From assembly GCA_030248295.1 (NCBI GenBank), contig JASANH010001265.1:434001-498000 (forward strand): 64,000 nt of DNA, given 5' to 3'. The translations under genes and the position numbers were made by a program. Below are positions 23,590 to 33,228 of the stretch, piece after piece (position 1 is the stretch's first letter; each line of letters begins with the position of its first letter). The stretch comes from Mesodorylaimus sp. YZB2_4 (lineage: Eukaryota > Nematoda > Enoplea > Dorylaimida > Dorylaimidae). The notes below the pieces were generated by a model. That model was given only the letters and a program-made list of their open reading frames with translations. It was not told the origin of the DNA and did not search any database.

Positions 23590-24640
23590 TCAGCTCTGCT
23601 ACTGTACTCATGTAATAGGCCAGGTCACATCAGTCAAAACTGCCCTAATAAGCGACAATCTCCACCGCCAATTCATCAGGCATGCAGGTATTGCAAACAA
23701 ACGGGTCACGTCATCGACCAGTGCCCCTCCCGAAAGCCTTGCTTAGAGTGCAATCAGTTTGGTCACTGTCGACGTTGGTGTCCTCGGTTGTACATTCGCG
23801 AAGTACCCAGGGGAGACAAGGATTCGCGTGTTTCTATGTCCGATGGACGAGCCTCTTCGTATCAGCGCTATCAACAACTAGCTCCGTCTCATCAGGCTAC
23901 AGCATCGGCACCTCCTCTGAATGCTCCCACAGCGCAGCAATCAGGTCGTTTGAGCATTTTTCTGGCATCGTACGTCCACCGCAGTCTTCTTGACTACCAG
24001 CTTCTTTGGCACAAACGGTCATCTCACATGCTGTCAGGGTGTATGCTCGTGTCAGCCCGTGCTCTGCCGCCGACAAGAACAGTTCATCGTTTCAGCCAGG
24101 CAAGTACAACCGCATTCGGTATTCTACCGCGCTAGCATGCACATTCGAGAGCACTTCTCTGCAACCCAGCATCGTGTACCCACTAATTTTTAGCTCCGAA
24201 TACGTACAGCATGAATTTTACGTTCTTGGTTTGACACCATCAAACCTTTCAAGCCTTTCGTTATCTTCAAGCGTTACGGCTTCTGCTTACTGTCTAACCT
24301 GCTTCGACACCTGCTGGTTTTTTCTCCCTCGTTTAGTATGAAATTTCTGAAACGCAAATGATCTTTCTGCCATTCTTGACGTGACTGATGTGATATTACT
24401 ACGGGCTCTGTGTGCCCGTGGCATCGGGATTCAATCGATGTTATCGAGATCAGGCTTTAGTTTCGGAAGGTACCCGAAGATCATTCATACGTCAAGCCAA
24501 TGTATCTTATGTCCTGTTTTGACATGTACAGTAAGGCCCGAACGCACGGGAGCACCAACCTCCGTATTTTCTTACTCAGGCTGGAGCAGGATTGTGTCTC
24601 ATATTGCGCGATGATTGCTTACGGACCTCTAGGTCCCGAT
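23590..24640 (+). pseudogene. Decayed gag-pol fragment with zinc knuckles
   Basis: From about 23615 one frame reads a zinc-knuckle series: a damaged first knuckle (CNRPGHISQNCP), then CRYCKQTGHVIDQC and CLECNQFGHCRRWC, each C-x2-C-x4-H-x4-C. The second and third match CKYCKQPNHTIDQC and CPVCNVFGHGRKTC of the minus-strand element next door. Farther on, QTVISHAVRVYA matches QTVISHTYNVTYA ahead of the protease. Frame changes and stops follow, and the sequence becomes unrecognisable near 24400. In this relative the three knuckles lie in one frame. Confidence 0.8.
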
Positions 24641-24646
24641 GTAGTA

Positions 24647-24806
24647 TGTTCACCCGCCACGCGCCAAGCGACTTTACTAGACGGCGACCCGGGACAAGAC
24701 TACTTAGTTAGTCCACATCGGCACACACTACGAGACCAGACACAAAAGGTTGAAGGGCATGATTAGAACCAGTTATGAGTAAACATCACGTTATCACTAC
24801 ATCACA
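24647..24806 (-). repeat. 3' LTR (about 160 bp, TGT...ACA)
   Basis: On the minus strand it starts TGTGATGTAGTGATAACG after GGTGAGGG, a possible polypurine tract, and ends GGCGGGTGAACA. The end is supported by the copy at 12995; the start is chosen from the TG dinucleotide and is less sure. Such a short LTR is unusual but known in some Ty3/gypsy lineages. Confidence 0.65.
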
Positions 24807-24910
24807 CCCTCACCAAATTCTCACACGTCCCCGTGTGACGCAAAAAAAAAGAAACGAGAAAGGAAAAAAAAACAAACAAATCACCATAAGTCACGATTGG
24901 ACCGATGACG

Positions 24911-25909
24911 TCAATCATGTTGGGCACGAGGAAGTGTCTGAGTCGAATAGGGCGAACGTGGTCTTGATGAGCGGAAACGATCGTAACGTGGTGGAGGGCT
25001 GGGCGTGGGTGTGGACTGGCGGAGGGCTCGAGGTCTGGATCGGGACCGTGATCGTGATCGCGTTCGGGGCGAGGCACGTAGCTGTGCGCTAAGATCTGGC
25101 TGTGCGGTATCTCTGACAGGAGGACCCAATCGAAGGAAGACTGACCCTTCCCGTCGCCTACCAGGCGTAGTCACGGCAGGAGACGTCGCTCGCCCATCGG
25201 GCGTGTCATCGAGGACGACATCCACTGTACCCAACGACGAGCAATCAGAACGGACTTCGACATCCTCGAGCAACTGTAGTGATCCATCCGCCTGAGAATG
25301 ATCACGCACCTGATCCGACAGGGATTGATATTCACGCTTCCGCACCCGACTTCGGACTAGGCGTGGAATGGCTTCACGTCGGACCATGCCCTGGAATGCC
25401 AAGAATCGTTGACACAGCATATTAAATCGAGAAACAGACAAATTCGCCTCCCAAAATCGACAAGCTGCCCACACGTAATAAGAGTGCTCGAAGGCTCGGA
25501 GTTGTCCCAGGGAGAGCCTCGAGTTATCAAAATCCCGCAGAGTACGTATGGCAGGGGACCTATAGAACTGATGAGACTCCCGCAATAAAGCCTTTTCCCG
25601 CTGAGAAAGCCTATCACCCTCCAAAGGCAGTTCCCAAAATTCTGGAAACCTCGGGTCCAAATCACTCTCGGCTGGGCCCACCAAGGGCGGCATAGAATGA
25701 GCTAACTGAGGCGCCTTCAAGGCACCCCCGACGGCTCCCTGTGATGAGTACAGTTGACTAACAAAGCTCGGCCCAGACGATCCGAACCAAAACTCGATTC
25801 CCCTCCCAGGCGTCGTCCATGAGACCCAAATCGATGCCACCGTTCCTGACACCGCCACCGAAAACTCATCACTAAAACAAAACGCAAAAACGAGGAGCTC
25901 GTTAAACAA
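24911..25909 (-). CDS. Retrotransposon ORF3, unknown protein with Arg/Ser-rich tail
   Basis: An open frame of 332 codons lies downstream of integrase, where some elements carry env. It shows no signal peptide, no membrane segment and no recognised family. The middle is probably helical and charged (EKALLRESHQFY, RFLAFQGMVRREAI). The end is strongly basic, with RSRSRSRSRPR-type repeats and Pro-rich stretches, suggesting nucleic-acid binding. The frame has no ATG before 25693. Its first codons translate a pyrimidine tract that ends TTTTGTTTTAG at 25872, so a spliced message entering at about 25871 is plausible. A decayed homologue at 11.8-12.8 kb keeps the same beginning (DEFSVAVSGTVASI), so the protein is a feature of the family. 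Confidence 0.65.
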   Translation of the reverse strand: MFNELLVFAFCFSDEFSVAVSGTVASIWVSWTTPGRGIEFWFGSSGPSFVSQLYSSQGAVGGALKAPQLAHSMPPLVGPAESDLDPRFPEFWELPLEGDRLSQREKALLRESHQFYRSPAIRTLRDFDNSRLSLGQLRAFEHSYYVWAACRFWEANLSVSRFNMLCQRFLAFQGMVRREAIPRLVRSRVRKREYQSLSDQVRDHSQADGSLQLLEDVEVRSDCSSLGTVDVVLDDTPDGRATSPAVTTPGRRREGSVFLRLGPPVRDTAQPDLSAQLRASPRTRSRSRSRSRPRALRQSTPTPSPPPRYDRFRSSRPRSPYSTQTLPRAQHD

Positions 25910-26044
25910 TTAGGGTGGAAACAGGGCCCTCACAACCAAACATCGTAATTCAGACTAGAAAGAAAAAAACGTTAGCAGTGGACAGACAGAAACCCGGTGC
26001 AAAACAAATAGACACAAAACAGAACGCAAGACCATGCCACTGGT

Positions 26045-29000
26045 TCAGTCGCTTGCATCAATGTCCGCTCGACGTGCTTGCGCTGCGGCGAACTCCTCCA
26101 ACTGAGCCATGGCTGTGCGAATCGCCTTTTTCTGAGAAGCATGCATCGCCTTTGTCTCGAAATATGGCTCGATGTCTTTCAGGTGCACAAAAGCCTGGCG
26201 ATCACGATCATTGAAAAAAAAAACTAATATCCAAGGACCCTTTGTACGCGGTTTTGGACCTTTGGCTTCCGACTCTGGCAGTACACGAGCAGGCCACCAA
26301 GGAATATATTTGAGTTTAGCCCACACCAAAGAGCCAGGTACTAATTGCGAAGTCTGCCCACCGGGCGTGATATTCGGGTCGTGACTCTTCGATTCCTCGA
26401 TTTCCACCCACTGATCGTTCTCAGATTCTGGATCGTCCTCCGGACGTCCTGACACTGACCCCCGATATAGTTGCAAGTGATTCACGTGAATGAGCTTGTC
26501 AGCGCCAGCCCAAAGCAACGGACGAATGCATGCGGTCACTTGCGATGGCATTGCGACAATACGATATGGACCCGAAAAACGATCACATAGTTTGGCAGAC
26601 AAACGTCGTGGTGCTGCATTCCTCCTAAGCATGACCAATGAACCGACTTTAAAAGGAATTTGGTGGGCTGCTCTGTTATACTGTTTAGCCTGCTGTTCCT
26701 GAGCTGCGGAAATCGATTTGCGCACTTCGGTGTAAGCATCGGCTAAACGCTTTTTCAACTGCACTACATAGTCGCGGGCTAAATATTGCTGTGAGTCATC
26801 CGAACCAAAGGCGCGATCGAATGGAAACGGCAAGTCACGGCCATAGACCAGTGAGGCTGGTGAGTAACCCGTGGATGAGTGCACACTCGAGCGAAAGGCA
26901 AATAAGGCAAACGGAATGAATAAGTCCCAATCTTCCTGATGAGCACTTGCGTAGACTGCAATGCTGTCGATCAAAACCTTGTTATACCGTTCGACTTGTC
27001 CATCGCACTGTGGGTGATATGCTGTAGTGGATAACTTGCGGATGTCCAGAAAGCGACAAATACCACGAAACAGATCGGATGTGAATTGAGACCCCAAATC
27101 AGACAATACTGTACGCGGGCATCCAAAGCGACAAATAATATGCTCCACGAAAATCTGTGCGATGGTTTCAGTCCTGCAATCAGGCATTGCGACTGCTTCC
27201 GGCCACTTTGTGAATGCATCGATAAGCACTAAGATGTACTGATTGCCAGCGCGTGTAGTTGTCATTGGTCCAACGATATCCAAACTGATACGTTCGAATG
27301 GATTACCCACTGGGATCGAAACCAAAGGTGCTTTCCCCCACTTATGCGGTGACTTACGACGAGCACAAATCAAACAAGTACGGCAGTAGTTGTGCACATC
27401 CTTACGCATCGATGGCCAATAGACACGGTCCATAAGACGAGTCAAGGTGCGTTCTTCTCCCATGTGACCCGCCAGAGGATCGTTGTGAAATGCTGCCAAG
27501 ACTTCCTGCTTCAGACTGGACGGTAAGGCAAGAATTGAGCTTGTGATACCACGAGATTTGCGACGGCGCGGAAAGCAAAACCGAAGAACTGAGCCCTTAT
27601 CTCCCTGCAGAAAGTATGACTCTGCCAACTTCGCCAGTTCCTCTCTCTCCCCCTCAACGCAGGCACCAGCCTCCACAAAATCGATAATACGCTTCAAAAA
27701 TAGATCTTCTTCTTGCTCTCTTCGCAGCACTGTATCATCCAAGAATGCCAATTCGTCCTCCGCCACGCACTCTTCCCCGTCCTCTCCGACAGATATACCC
27801 GAATCTATAGGTGCCAGCGTTGCGTGGGTGGTACCCGAGATCATGCGAACCATGCGTGAAGAAGGCTCCACAGTAGGAAGGCGAGACAGTGCGTCTGCGT
27901 GACCCTGAGCTGTACCAGGACGATAAAGGACTTGGAAATCATAGCCTTGCAACTGCTCAATAAATCTGCCCCAGCGATGGCTATCCTCAATCTCCTTGGT
28001 CGTATGCCACGCCGTCAATGCTCGATGATCAGTGAAAACCAAGAAAGGGCGCCCATACAGATAAGTTCGAAATTTCTTGATACCAAAGAGCACAGCCAAT
28101 GCTTCTCTGTCGGTAGTGCTGTGGTTCCTCTCCGCCGGAGTCAATGTTCGTGAGGCGTACGCGATCACCCACCGGGTGTTTGGTTCTCCAGGTTGGTACT
28201 GTTCTAAAATGGCACCTAACCCAACTCCGGACGCATCAGTGCTCAATGCAAATGGAAGCTCGAAATTCGGAAAGCGAAGGATTGGCTCAGAAAGTAGAAT
28301 ATCACGCAAGGCCACAAATGCCGAGGCACAGTCCTCAGTCCACACGAAAGGCACACCCTTCTTGGTCAGTTGATACAGCGGAGCGGCGACCACAGAAAAC
28401 CCTTTGATAAACCGACGATAATGATTGACTAAACCCAAGAAAGACGAAACGTCGCCAGGTGACTTCGGTACTGCCATATCACGCAATGGTGCCGTGGTCT
28501 CTGGGTCAGGGCGAATCCCAAGCTTTGAAACGATGTGACCCAAAAATGGTACTTCAGCCTGCGCAAAACTGCACTTGCTTGGTTTGAGTTTCAGGTTGGC
28601 ACCACGAAGACGGTTAAAGACTACTTGCAGATCTTCAAAATGTTGTGCTACCGACTGAGAGAATATGATGAGGTCGTCCAAATAAGCCAATATTTGACGC
28701 CAACTCAACCCCGCCAAGAGAAAGTCAACAGCCCGGGCAAATGTTGCTGGTGCATTAGATAAGCCAAATGGCATTCGTGTCCACTCGTACAAGCCATCTT
28801 CGCAGATGAACGCGGTCTTCTCGCGTGACTTTGGATCCAATGGTATCTGCCAATAACCTGACTGCATGTCACAAACACTGAAAATGACGCTGCCTTGCAA
28901 CTTGTTCAAAAGAGTCTCAATGTGAGGTAGCGGGAAAACGTCCTTCTTGGTGACGGCGTTCAACCAGCGATAATCCACGCAGAAACGCCAGGAGCCATCA

Positions 29001-29070
29001 GCTTTCTTGACTAGAAGAGTCGGGGACGCCCACGGACTGCAAGAGTGAGTCAAGACACCATTCTTGAGGG
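26045..29070 (-). CDS. pol: Ty3/gypsy pol: reverse transcriptase, RNase H, integrase and PWWP-like domain
   Basis: In order on the minus strand: RT with GYWQIPLDP and the active-site YLDD (near 28670); RNase H with LSTDASGVGLGAIL and FTDHRAL; the integrase HHCC finger (HNDPLAGHMG...CRTCLICARRK, about 27350-27490); the catalytic core with LDIVGPM, SDLGSQF and DGQVERYNK; and the GPY/F-like module (GSLVMLRR, GPYRIVAM). The last roughly 65 residues (26159-26344) read GSLVWAKLKYIPWWPARV ... VFFFNDRDRQAFVHLKDIEP, the pattern of a PWWP chromatin-reader domain, in the place where chromoviruses carry a chromodomain. The reading frame is open to the stop at 26045. The frame upstream of about 29072 is offset by one base relative to the protease part, so a complete product is not encoded as read. 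Confidence 0.9.
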
Positions 29071-29072
29071 CC

Positions 29073-30725
29073 TTCTTCAACTTGACGACGTAGTTCCTCT
29101 TGTTTGGCCTGCGGAACCCGGTATGGCTGTCGTTTGACTGGTGCAGCATCTCCTGTGTCAATGTAATGATGGACGCCTGGCATACACCCCAAATCCTTAT
29201 CCGACTCAGCAAAGATGTCTGCGTTTTGACACATCAAGTCCACGAAGGCTGCTTGCTCTTCATCTGTTAGACATGCTGTAGAAATGTTAAACTTTGAACG
29301 CAATCTCTCCACGCGCGCCGGGTCTTGCTTAGCTGGCGGAGGAATAGATTTCAGTGGTTCCTTAAAGCGATCCAAGAGCTCCTTGTAGTGACGCGCAGTG
29401 GTGTCGTCGATCGAGTCGCTGACTTGTAACGAGTCGATTCCAGTCAGACCTACGCTCAACTGCGACCCAGCCACTGCACACTGAGCCTCATGCCCCAAAC
29501 GTGACCGAATATGGGCAGCCAATGACTTCGGCGCCAAACTAACGCCCTCATCCCTCACCGAGGGTTCTCCTTCGATATACTGAGACTGTTCAAGCGTGCC
29601 ACATGGTATGTGATCGGAGAGTGCTAACTCATTCTCTCCAAAATTGACCAAGCACACTGGAAAACGCTGAGCCTCATTCAATTTGACCAAACTCGCGGGG
29701 GCAGCTACATGAAACTGCTTTTGAAAATCGGATGAGGGTATGAAAACCATCAAATCCTTATTCGGACTCTCCGCCTGTGCCCAGAACAATTTCTGACTTC
29801 GGGGTGGAACGACCAAGGACTCAGATGGACCACGGATCAGACGAACATTAGCCTTAGCCCGACAAAGCTCTCGTTGGAAAAACGAAACCATAGTACCGCA
29901 AAACGGATCACGCATCAGACGAATCGACTTGGCGCAATACGATATATCGGCTCCAAACACGTGAAGAAAATCTGATCCAAGAATGCAACCCCGATACGTG
30001 CCACCCATAACATGCATGGGCCATTCCACTGTGATGCCTCTCACTGTGACTCCGACCAAGGCGATTCCCAACAAAGGCACGTCGTCTCCACTAGCTGCCT
30101 TACAACTCCAAATACCCTTGTACAATGTGATCGGTGTGTTTCCCTGGCGCAATGAATCAATATGGATCAAAGATATCTCAGCTCCAGAATCAACCAAGGC
30201 TACAACCTCAACGCCATTCACTAAGATCGACAATTCTGGACCAGAAACCAAACGAGCCAATGATCCTGGTGACTCCGCGTATGTTACATTGTAGGTGTGC
30301 GATATGACTGTCTGAACCAACGAAGGTGAGACTCGTGAAGTATGCGGAGGAGTCAACACCCCTGAGCACATGCTCAAGTGCGAAGGCATCGCTGACCCAG
30401 CGTTAGGCCCTATCGCACACGAGGACGGTTGCTGATAACCACTTTGACCTGGCATGGGCGGCGCGGTAGGGTGGGCATACGGCGGTTGCTGATACATCGG
30501 CTGTGGATATTGCGGATGATAGGATGGCTGCTGCGGATGGGTAGGCTGGTGTGATGAAGCACCATACGATGACTGCTGTAGATTTCCTGTGTTCTGACGA
30601 TTGCCTGACGCGCGAGGACATGTCTTCCTGCCATGGCCAAACACATTGCAGACTGGGCAAGGTTGTCGAGATGGACATTGATCAATCGTGTGATTAGGCT
30701 GCTTGCAATACTTGCATCCCCCCAG
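29073..30725 (-). CDS. pol: Ty3/gypsy pol: zinc knuckles, Pro/Gln linker and aspartic protease
   Basis: The frame opens after a TAG at 30726-30728 and begins with two CCHC knuckles (CKYCKQPNHTIDQC, CPVCNVFGHGRKTC). A Gln/Pro/Tyr-rich linker of about 80 residues follows, then a retroviral-type aspartic protease with LVDSGAEISLI (Asp codon near 30190) and the flap/second-half motif CILGSDFL. The frame runs into the start of RT (KRQPYRVPQAKQEELRRQ) and is then broken near 29069-29075, where one extra G in a GGCC context puts the rest of RT in the next frame. It overlaps the end of gag by about 32 bp in another frame. Confidence 0.85.
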
Positions 30726-32223
30726 CTAGAGCGACTCGACGCGGACAATCACGCTGCAAATGATCGCCATTGCAGATAAAGCAGCGTTTGACCATTTCAG
30801 TGTGTCGAGGTGACTGAGAAGAATGCCCTTTACCTACAAATGCCCCAACTTGAGCGGGTGGATTATATGAAGGTGGCCAGATCGGCTTCGATGCAGAGGG
30901 AGCGTTCTTCAAATATGATTCCCAATGTCGAGCAGACTTGATCAATTCGTCCAACGTACAATTATCGCCCATTCGATCCTGAGCTACCTTATCTGCTATC
31001 TCCGCTCGTAGGTTCACGCGCATCGTATCACGAATCATCTTATCCCGTGCAGGGGATGGAACATCAGGGTACGCCTTTGACGCGAGTGTTTGAAGCTGGG
31101 ACGCGAATTCCTGAACCGATTCTGTTACACCTTGCTTCCTATTACGAAAAGCGTCCACCCGTGTCTGCTCTGTGTCTTCCCGAATATACAACCGACGCAA
31201 GCGAGTGCGAACCACGAGCCAAGTTGACCGCTCACTATGTGGCCACTCCGAGAAATCGATCAATGGTTGACCCCGCAAGTACAGATACAAACCGCGGACA
31301 CGATCGTCGTCGGACCAATCCATCATGATCGCGCCATTCTCATAGGCCACCAACCACGCGCGGAAGTCCTGTGTCGGTAAATTCTCGAATGGAGGGACCT
31401 CTGGCTTGATTGGACGAAACGGTCTTGGCGCCACAGGTGCTGCGACGGACCGAGATGATAATGCCGCGCCCTCCGGGCGTGAATGCACTACTTCAGGCTG
31501 GAGAGCGGGACGACTGTCTGAGAATGGCATTAGATGGACGTGTTCCCTGTTATTCGACAAACGACTACTGCACGAATCAGCATCCTGCCGTTGTGCTAAG
31601 CGAGCCTCCAACTCCCGAATCTTTCCTTCCAGTTCCTGCTGCCTGCAGTGAGCGAGATGCAACTCATTCAGATGACGAATGTTTTCTTCGATTGAGGGAC
31701 GAAGCTGCTCTGCGTCACGACGAGTGATCGGCGGTGTATCACGCAACGGATTACGATTCTGAGGTATCTGGGACCGCGCATCTGGGACAGGATCACCTTC
31801 CAGAGTAGACAAATCGAACTGAGCTGACCCTCGATCACCGCGATTAGGTTGTGTACTACGGCCACCGTTCAAGTCGCGCGCTGACTGCTGCGAAGTAGGG
31901 ACGCCTACACCCGCGGGAGATGTAGCCTGCGAGGGGGGATCCGTATACAGAATAGGAAATCTACACCCGTCCAAAAATGCATCGTCAACAGGAGAGTTCG
32001 GGTTGAGCTGCTTCAACTGAATGCGAAAATACGCGCGAATACGACAGATAAGCTCATCGCGCCCCACGCGTGACTGATCCAACAGATTGTCCATCGAAAT
32101 GTCTTTATGCAGACAGAAATTCACCAGGTACCGCAAAGGCAGGTCACTCAGATCCCGAAGAGCATACTCCCGTGCCAAGTCAACACCATCAGGACCAATA
32201 ACCACATTCGACTGGTCCGCCAC
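30694..32223 (-). CDS. gag: Ty3/gypsy gag (capsid/nucleocapsid)
   Basis: An open frame of about 509 codons. The N-terminal half has a coiled-coil-like stretch (HLNELHLAHCRQQELEGKIR). The capsid-like region contains FRAWLVAYENGAIMM, the retrotransposon-gag pattern WLVVRTRLRRLYI and VQEFASQLQTLASKA, and it ends with one zinc knuckle CFICNGDHLQRDC. This knuckle has three residues between the second Cys and His instead of four. The frame ends seven codons after GGM at 30694. No ATG occurs before codon 44 (32094); the codon at 32223 is GTG and an in-frame TAG lies near 32258, so the authentic start is unclear and may have been lost with the 5' LTR. Confidence 0.85.
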   Translation of the reverse strand: MADQSNVVIGPDGVDLAREYALRDLSDLPLRYLVNFCLHKDISMDNLLDQSRVGRDELICRIRAYFRIQLKQLNPNSPVDDAFLDGCRFPILYTDPPSQATSPAGVGVPTSQQSARDLNGGRSTQPNRGDRGSAQFDLSTLEGDPVPDARSQIPQNRNPLRDTPPITRRDAEQLRPSIEENIRHLNELHLAHCRQQELEGKIRELEARLAQRQDADSCSSRLSNNREHVHLMPFSDSRPALQPEVVHSRPEGAALSSRSVAAPVAPRPFRPIKPEVPPFENLPTQDFRAWLVAYENGAIMMDWSDDDRVRGLYLYLRGQPLIDFSEWPHSERSTWLVVRTRLRRLYIREDTEQTRVDAFRNRKQGVTESVQEFASQLQTLASKAYPDVPSPARDKMIRDTMRVNLRAEIADKVAQDRMGDNCTLDELIKSARHWESYLKNAPSASKPIWPPSYNPPAQVGAFVGKGHSSQSPRHTEMVKRCFICNGDHLQRDCPRRVALAGGMQVLQAA

Positions 32224-32262
32224 CTCCTGATATCTGTGCTAACCCTCTGACACGTAGCATTT

Positions 32263-32785
32263 CAAACTAATGTGCTAATAAAAGGCGGAGGCGTGATTAC
32301 TTTAACTAATCAGAAATGCATGGATGATATTTGAAACTGGGGCTAACGTCTCGCCTGCGTTAGTTCACAGAGAGCATCTATCAATCACACAAATCTGATT
32401 TTCTGGAGACTGAGCATGTCCTGACACAAAACCCACGCAACTGTCTTTTTTCTATGATGTAATTGCGACCTTGCAGAATAAAAATTATCTTTCGTAATTT
32501 TATTTGATAACGATCTTGGATTGCTGCACCCAAGTTATGTCTAAATTATACGCCGAACCAAGATCATTTGCACGTTCTCGACAACTGACACTTACGTCAG
32601 TTATCTCGTGCGCAGTCTCATGCCTGGCCGCCACGTGCTGCTTTAGCCGAGGCAAGACACCTAGTTAGCCGATGATAGATACGGATATACATATATTACT
32701 GAGACCACAGAAATGGCAGAAGCAAATAAACTTCGCTCATTGGGGTATAATTTAGAGACGGTGCTTGGTGCAGAACGAATACGAG
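32263..32785. other. Region between gag and peptide gene 4
   Basis: No gene and no LTR matching 24647-24806 is visible. From about 32650 it corresponds, in inverted form, to 18690-18850 and belongs to the upstream region of peptide gene 4. Confidence 0.5.
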
Positions 32786-32822
32786 TATAAAACGCTGTCT
32801 CCTCAAGCAGATTCGTCAGTCT
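32786..32822 (+). promoter_or_regulatory. TATA box and TCAGT initiator of peptide gene 4
   Basis: TATAAAA at 32786-32792, TCAGT with A at 32818: again a 32-bp spacing as in copy 3, with the same TTCGTCAGT/TCCGTCAGT context. The start codon is 37 bp downstream of the predicted +1. Confidence 0.75.
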
Positions 32823-32854
32823 GCGAGTGTGCGGTCAGCGAATCAAGCGAGAAG

Positions 32855-33228
32855 ATGCGTCTATTATTCCTCGGAATCGGAGTGCTCTTGATGTTGCAGC
32901 CATGTTTGGCCCGTGCTGTTGAAAGGAATGTTGGAGATACTGACAATAAGTACGCATGCCTCCATACTTTGACTCCTGAAGGCTGCCTTTTTGTTTCAGG
33001 GATGGTCTCCAAGACCCATCGTCTGGCGATGTGTTATTACCGACTCGAGTAGAATTGCTGCAAGAAAACATGGTTGCGGTGAGTGCTCTCAAGCGTAAGG
33101 AGAAACAACAAAAGACCGACAAGGCTAACAGTAAGCCGAAGACTAAGCTGCTGACTCGCGTCCGCAGCAGGGGTGGGATCTTCATCAATTGCTACTTCAG
33201 CCCTATTCAGTGCTTGTATGTCGGATGA
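32855..33228 (+). CDS. Allatostatin C-like prepropeptide, copy 4
   Basis: Exons 32855-32949 and 33000-33228 with a 50-bp intron (AA|GTACGC ... TTTGTTTCAG|G), 107 residues, the longest copy. Signal peptide MRLLFLGIGVLLMLQPCLARA. The spacer contains a KRKEKQQKTDKANSKPKTK stretch. The product peptide RSR|GGIFINCYFSPIQC is followed by LYVG and stop, so cleavage after Arg and amidation at Gly are both possible. The ring CYFSPIQC is the allatostatin C type (two Cys, six residues between, CYFxPIxC). TATA and initiator upstream and AATAAA-like signals near 33367 fit an expressed gene. Its promoter and exon 1 also occur inverted at 18.5-18.8 kb and, decayed, at 34.4 kb. Confidence 0.8.

Larger units (their letters stand above)
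24647..32262 (-). mobile_element. Ty3/gypsy-type LTR retrotransposon, near-complete, 5' end not recognised
   Basis: Reading the minus strand: gag (from 32223), protease, RT, RNase H, integrase with a PWWP-like end, an extra ORF3, then one LTR ending at 24647. The outer LTR edge is supported by the relative at 11.6-13.0 kb, where similarity stops at the same ...TGAACA. I find no matching LTR upstream of gag, and the gag frame has no upstream ATG, so the 5' end seems lost or replaced. The right boundary given is only the in-frame TAG upstream of gag (about 32258). Two frame breaks interrupt gag-pol. The element sits between peptide genes 3 and 4 and is flanked on the left by a gag-pol fragment of an older insertion. 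Confidence 0.9.

Noticed and set aside
24911..25909. Retroviral envelope gene
   Set aside because: Position is right, but there is no signal peptide, no membrane anchor and no cysteine framework; the basic Arg/Ser tail does not fit an envelope protein.
32625..32715. Sequence like the LTR end (GCCACGTGC, CAAGACACCTAGTTAG, GAGACCACAGA), a possible 5' LTR of the gypsy element
   Set aside because: The two LTRs of one insertion with such well-kept ORFs should be nearly identical; this match is loose, and the same stretch also corresponds to the inverted peptide-gene flank near 18.8 kb. Kept only as a weak possibility.
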